From contig JAIXMO010000070.1 of the NCBI GenBank assembly GCA_025677825.1, positions 1 through 64,000 on the forward strand: a DNA stretch of 64,000 nt, written 5' to 3'. A program made the translations under genes and the position numbers. The notes beneath the pieces were generated by a model. It saw only the letters and a list, made by a program, of their open reading frames with translations. It made no database searches and was not told the DNA's origin. Shown here in pieces: positions 55,482-64,000 of this stretch. How positions within the stretch are numbered: position 1 is the stretch's first letter; the number at the start of each line of letters is the position of its first letter. Source of the DNA: Helicostylum pulchrum. Taxonomy: Eukaryota > Mucoromycota > Mucoromycetes > Mucorales > Mucoraceae.

Positions 55482-56612
55482 ATGTTTTCCACCACACGTA
55501 CATTACTTGGAGTCCATGGCAAGGTAAAACAATAGAAAAAAAACTCAGAAGAAAAAAAAAAGACAGCCTAATACTAACACACTTGAATAAGCCATTGTCA
55601 CGCAACTGTTTAGCACAATGTCAAGCTACGACAAAACCGTTTATGACAGCTAACAGAACCAGAGCCGTTCAACCTATCAATAGATTTTATTCTACCAATA
55701 AAGAGGAACTTCGCGCTAAAGCGATTGTTGGAGTAAAGTATACAACAAAATAAGCCCGTGAAATGTATAATATGCATTATTAATATAAAAAAAAATTAGC
55801 CCTTTACATTAAAAGCCGCCGCTGTATTTTTATCTGTTGGGGCCGGTTTATTGTATTACTTTCAAACCGAAAAGAAAAAAGTCGAGCAATTACGTAAGCT
55901 AAAAAAAGACAGTTGCAAAAGTTAATAAAGTAACTGACAAAAAAAATAAAGGTATTCAAAAGGAAGTAGAAAAATCTAAAACGCAGTCTTTTGGTAAACC
56001 TAAACTTGGCGGAGATTACAAGTTGACAAACGCAGAAAACGAAAAGTATTTTGGATCTGAAGACTTGAAGGGTAAATTTTCGTTAATTTATTTCGGGTTT
56101 ACACATTGTCCCGATATCTGCCCTGAAGAATTAGATAAAATGGCCGAAGTAGTTGATCAAATAAGTAAGTTTTATAAGGCGTATATTGTCTTGAAAGGTT
56201 TTATTCAACATATAGTATTATAGAGAAAGATGTAGGTGAAAATATTTTGGTGCCTGTTTTTATTACATGCGATCCTAGACGTGATACAATTGAAATTGTC
56301 AAGGAATATGTAAAAGATTTCCATAAAGATTTAATTGGCTTAACTGGTACGCAAGAAGAAGTTAAAAAGGTAGCTAAACTCTTCCGTGTTTACGTTTCTT
56401 CTCCTCCTGATATCAGTGAAGGTGGTGATTACTTGGTCGATCATTCCATTTTCTTTTACTTGATGGACCCTGAAGGAAAGTTCCTTGATTGTTATTCTCA
56501 AAACTCAAAGGCTGAAGAAGTAACTGCAAGCTTCAAAAAGTATTATTATGAGTACTTGGAAAATGGTGGAAAAGTAGACAAGTCTCCCCTTGCCATTGAA
56601 TCTTCAGAATAA
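55482..56612 (+). CDS. Sco1-type mitochondrial copper chaperone
   Basis: Inner-membrane thioredoxin-like protein that delivers copper to cytochrome c oxidase CuA. A basic N-terminus ([13 protein letters not shown]) suits mitochondrial import. A membrane helix follows ([12 protein letters not shown]). The thioredoxin fold has [14 protein letters not shown] (Cu-binding CxxxC) and the distal His in [15 protein letters not shown]. Introns: first with TACTAAC branch near 55573-55579, second ending at 55799. Oddity: after the helix, at 55894-55930, the frame needs one base less in an A7 run or a very short intron (28 or 37 nt). The C-terminal part is intact. Confidence 0.9.
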
Positions 56613-59044
56613 TAAATATATAACAGGTTTTTTTATTATTATTTTAAAACAAAGTAATTGATCTACTATCAATTCTCCTCTTTTACTAAATTATCAATCT
56701 ACATTATCGCCTTTAAAACTAAATCCGCCAACTTGTAATAAATAAACAAGGAATAGCTCTTTATTTGGAGTAGTTTCCTATAAACAAGAAGCTTATTTTT
56801 ACTGCCACTAAAAGCTATTCAGAACATGTAATAACGCAACGTGGAAAGGGAGTTTTTGACAAAATATACATGAATGTAATAAATATTAACAAAAGGGGGA
56901 GTTAAATTATTATCTTAAAAAAGGTGGCTGCAGCAACAACTTGACCCTTTCCTTTCGATATGCAGTAATTTGTAGCATGGGATATTTTTTTCGCTGAAGG
57001 AAAAAAAAATAGCACGAGAATGTCTATTTAGGGGCATTCATATACATTCAATTGAATTTAACGTGTCTGCTCGGTAAACAAGAAAAAATATAGGTTATAT
57101 TGAATAGAAAGTATCAAGCACGTTTTTCAATTAGAAGAGAAGAAGAGATATCTCCCATTATGACTATATTACAACAATATCTTAATACCTTTTTTATTAT
57201 CAAGAAGAAAAATATTCTGGTATGTGTAGATCAAGCCATTCTTTAATTCGATATTCAACTCGGCAATACAAATGTACCGTCAAGCTTGTTCGTTGTTGTT
57301 CATTTGCACCGCGCTTCTGGTTCTTGGTGATACACAAAGACACATACTGAATTATTTGATTGCGGACATTTTCGGTTGCTCTCAAAAAGTATAATATGGT
57401 ACAAAACTAAATTGGGTAAAAGATTCCAGTGAATATCAATTTCAAACTGTTGTAGTTTAAACACATGTTCTCTACCTAAAAAAAAAAAGGGGGATTCTTA
57501 CTCTTTGTCACTGTAAAAAAAAGAATTACAAACTTGTGCCAGATGCTACACTGACCTGTTTCACCCTGATATTGTATCGTATACTGTCAATATAACTTAA
57601 TTGACAAATATCTTTCTCTTGCGATGAAAGAGGAAGAAAAAAAAATCAGCTCATAATTACTATCTTCTTACTTGGAACAACTACACTTTCTTTAAAAAAA
57701 TAATATTTACTACTTGGATTCGTCCAGAAGATTCTGAAAGCCTTATCGGAAACCTAAAATATAAAACATGATTGTAATCTAAAATAAAATAGACAGGTAT
57801 ATGAATTGCTGACAGAAAAAAAGTAACTGTCTACTTCCCAAAAAATAGAGAGAAAAAAAAGTATATGTATTGTGGCCTTTATGACTATTATCACGGGCTC
57901 TAGTTACACGAAACCATTACTGTTTATACTGAACCAAAACATAATAAGAAATTGTATGAACAAACTCTATACTTTTTAAAGAAAAAAACCAAATCGGTGT
58001 ATTTGAAACCGTGTTTTTTTTGTTTGTACGTAAATATATTATCTAAAACATCGAAAGATAAAAACATTATCAACGTTGTACATAAAATACGTACGACTCT
58101 GACGTTTTTTTTTTTTTGAAGACCTTTGATATAAAAAAAAAAAGAGCCATCGGCTAGACACTTTTTTAAATGCCTCATTGAGACGTGTAAAAAAAAGAAT
58201 TGGGACATTTTCATTATAGTTCTGGGCCTAATATTGTCTTTCATATCCTCTCGGAAAACGTTCCGTGTTTTTTTTTATAAACAACACTAATTTGATGGAG
58301 AACCAATTGCTACAAAGTAAAGAAAAAGGGTATTACCCCACTATATTAACGCCCTATTTTATAAAAGTAATCGAATTTACGTTTTTTTTTATAAACTGCC
58401 TTGGCTACGTCAGTACAAGCTTACTGAACCGAGATTATATACGTAGATTCGGTAGATCAGATTATTACACACTGATCCCGACAAATAGACTCAGATCGCT
58501 TTTCGCGAAACATTCAAAAAAATACCAGGGTTTTTTTTTTGCTTTATTATAAAACCACATACTGTATTACATATTTGGTCAAACATATAGCTAATTTACA
58601 TGTGGCCCACTACCACTTGTCAGCAAACTAAAATGGTAACTAATCCTGGTTTTATTTGTTTACGTACGTACGTGTTTATATTTGAAACTTGTTTCTTTGA
58701 ACTATATCTGTTTGTTTTTGTTCCCCCAAAGTGCGTGGACGGTTTGCCCCCCGGAGAACCATAAACTGGGCTAGATCATAGCACAAATGGAAGCACACTA
58801 TACCTTATAATAATTTGATTCACAGTAGTTTTTGAGTTTTAAAAAAAAAAGAAAAAAAAAACCGGTAACTTTTTCAAAGCACTGAATTGTGTGTGTATGT
58901 ACATCATCTTTTTATTTATTAATAAATTGTTATTTTGTATCACAGGTAACGTAAGAAAGAGAGTGTGTAACTCGGACCAGCCGAATATAAAACTGATTGT
59001 GTGAGGGGGACGTACAAAAGAAAAAAAAAGGGCGGGGAGATGAA
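56613..59044. other. 2.4-kb spacer with possible decayed gene
   Basis: Minus-strand protein-like readings occur at about 57200-57480, 57590-57770 and 57924-58244 (FKLQQFEIDIHWNLL, VRNQIIQYVSLCI, FWTNPSSKYYF) but frames break at homopolymers. No family recognised. The rest, including 58245-59044, is AT-rich without support. Confidence 0.4.
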
Positions 59045-60076
59045 TTATGGAGCAGAGGAAAGAATAAGAGACAAGTGAGGATGCCTTTCATGATTGATAT
59101 AATCATCATGATCGAATACAGAAGAATCAATTGAGTTTGGGGTAGAAGGAGCAGATATTAAAGAAGGAGCATTTTGTTGATGATGAGGCGGTGTTTCAGG
59201 GGTTACAGTTAAATGAGGTCCACTTGTTGTCGTAAACAGTAGTTTTTTATTAGCTGAAATAGGTGTAGTAGTTGTTGTTGTCGCCACTTCATTTTCTGTG
59301 ATAATGCCAAGTTGCTGAGCTGGAGAAACCATCGTCTCACTTTGTTGTAACATTTTTTTTTCATTGGTGGTGGTGATTGATTCTGTTGGTGACCGTGCAC
59401 GTAAAGACGTACGATTATTATTGTTGTTAAAGGTGCTTTTACGTTCATCGTGTGACAATTGTCGTCGGTGCATTGTTGTACGTGACACTACAGCGTCGTA
59501 TTGTGCCTTTTCTTTAACAACATCTTGAACATCGTTACTATCATTTTCAAAATGACTATCCAGTTCATGAAAGTTAACAATGGGCTGTAATGTAGTGGTA
59601 CCCTTTGAATGCTTTCCTTCTAAACTTAACATGGCCTCATGTCTTGATTTATTCTGGAAAGAAAACGCAAGACTTTGTTCTAGAATTTGTTGGCGCCAAA
59701 CAAGTTCATCATCATTGTTGTTGTTGTTGTTGTCATAATAGATTTGTTGACTTTGTCTTCTTCTTCTTAATTGCTGTTGAAGAGGGTGTAACGGTTTTTT
59801 TTCATCAGGCTCTTCAGTTTGAAAACTTTGTAAGGCTAATGTAAGTTGTTCAGTATCAGGCATAGATAAAGGACTCTTTCGGTGTCTTCTTTCCTTGAGC
59901 GTTAATTTTTCTTCTTCTAGGTCAATTGCTACTGCTTCAACTGCACTAACTGAAACAGGGGAATCTGCAATGTAGGATATATTACTGTTACTGGTGGCAC
60001 AGGTTGATTGAGAGTTTGGCCTAGTATTAGTATTGACATGACTAGTATTGGTGGTAACAGAGGGTATATTCAATGC

Positions 60077-60111
<35 letters not shown>

Positions 60112-60945
60112 GAAGCGGCGGTAGTGGGACATCATTATGATCAGTCGAAATGCTCAACTTTGGATTTCTGGTGGCACCAAGTGTACCACTTCTGAAAGGT
60201 TGTGATTGAGTGGGAGTAAAAGAAAGACTAGAATGACCTGCTTTACAACTACTTAAACTATCGTTATCTTGTAACGAAAATACGCCATCAGGAGAAGACG
60301 TTTGTTGTAGTAACTCTGCGTCGAGAGATAACCGCAATAACGAAGGTTGTTTTTTAGTCTTTATAGATCTAGGTTTAACTCGTGGTGTAAGCGTAGGATC
60401 AACCAATGGTCTTCTTCCACCCCTCGAATTATTATTACTACTGTCGTTGTTGAATTGACTGTTTTTACGACTCACGTTGCTATCCCTCTTTGATTTGGTT
60501 TGTCTGGGTGGAGGAGAAAGAGATGAAGTAGGTTGTGATTGGTGTTTCCAAGGCAACAAAGTAGTAGTAGTTGGTTTAACATCTGATACTATAGATACGA
60601 AATAAATTAAATTAATATAAAAAAAAGCTTAAAAATAAACAAACAAAAATTACCTTGACTACTAGTTGATTTTAACTGTTCTTTATCAGCTGTTGTATAG
60701 TCCTCATTATTATTAAACACATATTCTTCATATGACTGTGAAATTCTTATCTTTTGTGTTTTATTTTTTTTAAATTTTGTGATGAACGAAAAACATGACG
60801 ACCAGCGAAATTTACGTGATTTAGTTTCTACTATCGGTTCTGGTATTATTATCTCGGCTGGATTGCTTTCGTAAAAAGAACCTTGTCCCATAGCTATAAC
60901 CTTTGTAATCAGTTCTGCTTGGCGTTTGCTAACATCATCTACCAT
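59045..60945 (-). CDS. Ser/Thr/Gln-rich protein of unknown function
   Basis: Two exons: 60945 to about 60656 and about 60587 to 59045, joined in STSSQ/VSDVK. It has roughly 600 residues of low complexity with Thr10 and Asn runs, SP/TP-rich phospho-linker-like stretches (LSSPPPR), a short conserved-looking segment with KRQAELITKVIAMGQ at the N-terminus, and RRRRQSQQ. A C-terminal SPTESI/TPETPPHH region could be kinase sites. I recognise no domain. The long open frame with intron supports a real gene, but the function is unknown. Confidence 0.65.
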
Positions 60946-63900
60946 ATAGATATTTATACGTCGAAAAAAAAGAATATAAAGAAAAAAAAAGAGTCTATTG
61001 GGGGTATATTATCCTCTTTTTTTTTAAAAAAAAAAAAAAAAGAAAGAGAGAGAAAGAAGAGGGAAAAAAAAAGGAGGAAAAGAGACAATTATATGTGCTA
61101 CTTTTTGTTTATAAAATGCTACACGGTTAGCCCAAAATAGTAAGAAATATTTCAAAATGCCCAGCCCGAAACCTCCGCCCTAAAAATTTATTCGGTAGTA
61201 CACACCTTTTTGTATTTTTTTTCAGGTGTAGGTGAGTTTATTCAATATACAAATATAAAAAAGATTGAAGAAATAGTTTATTTTTATCACTTCTAAAATC
61301 TTTTTTTTTTGCCAAGTTCCACTCAGCCCGTTTTCCTCTTCTCCCCTAATCGCGTCCATTTATACAAGTAAATCATAATTTAATACTCTCCGTGTCAAAA
61401 CAAATAGGCATGTCCATCATCTATTGTATATTTGTTATTTATTTTTGGTTATTTAGCTTCTTGTACTCAGGTCCTGTTACACTGCACAAAGAATTTTCTA
61501 TTCAAACGAATAAGACGTTTGCCTCAAAAAAGGAAATGTAAACCTTCTTTCTGGGTTCTCAACAACAAAAAAAGAGGGAGGGAGAAAAAAGAAAGGAGAG
61601 CTGGTGTCATATGAATTTAACTGTAGTGTAATCATTTCTTTGTGTTTCCTTCTTGTTTTCTATATGTAGCTCTTAATAAAATATTCACGTCGTCTTGCGC
61701 TACGCTAAGAACGGTTTTTTTTTTTTTTTTTTTTTTTTTTTGGTCTGAGAGGATACCTTACACGAGGTTTTGCTTGATATATGTTTTCGATTAACCGTGA
61801 AGGGAAAAAAGAAAAAGCTTTTTTGTTTTTGTTTTTTTTTTACACCTTCTGACTATGTACGTGGGTAGTTTATCTCTTTGTTTTTCAGTGCAACCACTCT
61901 TTTTTTTTATTGATGCGTGGCTATGCTATCTATCCTCGTGGCAAAAAAGTTGGGTCTACGCATTTCCCCCTAGTTTCCTTTTTTCTTGGGCCTACACACA
62001 ATTGATTTCCAGCATTTTTTTTTTAGGTGAACCTCTCTCTACTGCATGCATTACCGGGTCGCCCTTACCTTACCCACGTTTTTTAAATGACACGTTATTG
62101 GTCAAGAAAAAACTATGTTAATCGTCCTACCATTATAATCTTTTTTTTTTTTTTTTTTTTTTTGGTAACAAGACTTGTTAGCAAATAAAATGCAGGGTCG
62201 TAAAACTTATTTTTAATCCGAGAGAAATATTGTACTGTATTTATCGTTAAATGTTCAAGAACATTTTACTTATAAATCATTTACTTGTATGACTTTCTTT
62301 CCCATCTTTTTTATCTGTAGATCAAATATCTAAAAAAAAAAACTTGTTTTTGGCACATGAAAATAATACGTTATGTAATGTATCTCTGCTTATCATTATT
62401 ATTGCTTATATAAAAAGTTGTTCTGTTTTGAATAATAATCTTACAGCACAAAATAATTTTGGTGTGCTATTAAGTACCAAGTAATCTAAATATAAACATT
62501 TATTAATGCAACAGGTTTTTTTTTTTATTGTAAAAGAACCAGCGGATCGTTATTTCCGAATAAACTGCCTTTCCTTTTTGTTAAATAAACTAATGTGGAA
62601 CATACTAATGTTCTCGTGATGTACCTTGTTTTCTGTTCAGGTACCGGATGCATACATAAAATGGCATCTTTCACTCTACGATACAAAAAAAAAAAAAAAG
62701 CCTAATATAACCGTGGTTTTGTCATATGGCATATTATCAAATTGGCTCAAATGACAAGTACTACAATGCTTTTTTTTTACGCAGCAACAAATAGACGTCA
62801 TAGTGGGAAAAAAGCAGCCCACTTTAAGCATTATACAAATATGTATTCCATTCCTTTTATATATCTAGTTCTTCTAAAAGTGTAACCCGGTGCTGGATTA
62901 GGATAATAGCCGCGGCAGATTTACCATTGAAACATCACTTACTGTCTTATCACGAGAACCTTTTTTTTTTTCGCTGTTGTTTTTCTCGGCATAGATTCAA
63001 GTACGGAATACACGGTTCTTATCTAGTTTAAATGTAAGCTATTTATGCAAAACTAAAGTTTATAGGTTGTGTTCTTTTTTTTAGCTCGAGTTAATACAAT
63101 AGAGAGTAACTTCCGTATACTTTTTTTTTCTGCTGCTCACTTCTCTCTCAGTGAGGGTACTCGATTGTTGCAATACAAAAACCGCGTTGAATGATGAATT
63201 CTCAAAGGGAAACATAAACGAACCAATTAAATAGCAACTAATTTTTTCTTTTATCAGATGCGCGTAATATTAGACTGTCATAATATTCAACTGTTTCCCT
63301 CAAAACTATTCCGGTAGTGTTACTAAGCTGTTACAAGTCGCGTGTCTCAACAAGTCCAAATTGCGCGTAGGATGAAAACAACCTCTTATGATTCGCTCAC
63401 CTTTAGATTGGCAAAAAAATTAATTTCGTAGTTTATTTTAAAATTGCTAACCTTCCCAAAGAAATTCGCATTTAGTTTTCTGTCAAAAAAAGATATATTT
63501 ATTTATTAATAAAAAAAAAAATCGCGTCAAAAAGATAATTAACTACTTCTACATTTAGTAGCCATGTTATGATTGTATACCGGAAAGGTGTAATAAACAA
63601 TGACACTTTTCTCTTATTTTGTCCATTTTTGCTAAGCGTAAAAACATTTAAAAAGCTTAGTTGGTGTACAACTACAACAAATAAAAATCTTGGTTTTATT
63701 CTGCAGTAGTAATGTCCTTTTACATACACGCTTTTTTATTCTGCATTTCTCGCTGATAAATTCGTTATATAATACAAACTCCTAACCTTAAAAAAAAAAA
63801 AGATTGTACTTTTGATAAGTACGTTACATTGCTCCCTTTTTTTAATAGTTATCTTCAGGGCATATATTAGCCTATCATTTCCCACACCTGTTACTTACTA

Positions 63901-64000
63901 CGGACCGGGTACTATAATTGCATTATTTCTATATTTTTTACGCGGTAACAACTAGTATATATACATCGAAGCCCCCAAAAAATAAACACCTTGAAGTGTA
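60946..64000. other. 3-kb AT-rich spacer at right edge
   Basis: Long T runs at about 61716-61741 and 62142-62163, and a 24-bp palindrome-like element at 62447-62470. The ORFs present look random. No tRNA or ncRNA is convincing. Its only gene evidence is the start of the 59045-60945 gene at its left edge. Confidence 0.55.

Noticed and set aside
57924..58244. ORF of 106 residues as a stand-alone gene
   Set aside because: Low-complexity Phe/Lys runs from homopolymers; kept only as part of the possible decayed gene.

Overview
The window is nuclear DNA of a fungus, most likely an early-diverging Mucoromycota (Mucorales-like) species; that placement is inference. It is AT-rich, full of A/T homopolymers and microsatellites, with dense genes on both strands and short GT-AG introns that often carry a TACTAAT/TACTAAC branch site. 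Nha1-type antiporter, Con7-type and AcuK/Ert1-type regulators, Sog2, Ssk1 and Pol32/POLD3 are fungal hallmarks. A C9orf72-like DENN protein and Mucorales-style recombinase relics argue against ascomycete yeasts. I saw no rRNA, convincing tRNA or CRISPR.

Layout. 0.8-5.7 kb: C9orf72-like gene and bifunctional PFK-2/FBPase-2 (minus). 6.2-7.5 kb: TAT-SF1/Cus2 splicing factor (plus). 8.9-13.7 kb: membrane-anchored heme-thiolate peroxidase and HtrA-like Nma111 (minus). 13.9-16.3 kb: class II histone deacetylase (plus). 16.4-22.0 kb: POLD3, NAD kinase and Na+/H+ antiporter (minus). 22.8-26.3 kb: WW protein (minus), Sog2 domain protein and OXLD1-like protein (plus). 27.3-31.9 kb: RACK1/Cpc2, HIS1 and an AcuK-type Zn2Cys6 factor. 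32.3-39.8 kb: secreted DPBB protein, a 71-residue ORF, a CUE-CCCH-Smr protein and a Con7-like factor. 40.2-43.2 kb: gankyrin, an acidic protein and a RING E3. 46.2-53.7 kb: coiled-coil protein, very large Ssk1 response regulator, MTH1-like Nudix enzyme and SUMO. 54.0-55.0 kb: decayed mobile-element ORFs. 55.5-56.6 kb: SCO1. 59.0-60.9 kb: Ser/Thr-rich unknown. The rest is AT-rich spacer.

The genes are housekeeping and signalling, not an operon-like system. Several are divergent pairs with short shared promoters (Nma111/HDAC, WW/Sog2). RACK1 (Cpc2) and HIS1 are convergent neighbours, and HIS1 has a TGAGTCA general-control element upstream, so a regulator of amino-acid control sits next to one of its classical targets.

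The least ordinary items are the C9orf72 homologue (one splice junction is off frame by a base), a recombinase relic abutting a zinc-ribbon/RuvC-like fragment, an Ssk1 with membrane helices and a pseudo-histidine-kinase core, an HDAC with His-to-Phe next to a zinc ligand, 15- and 22-nt microexons, and a SCO1 frame that needs either an ultra-short intron or a one-base correction. I found no clearly new multi-gene system.
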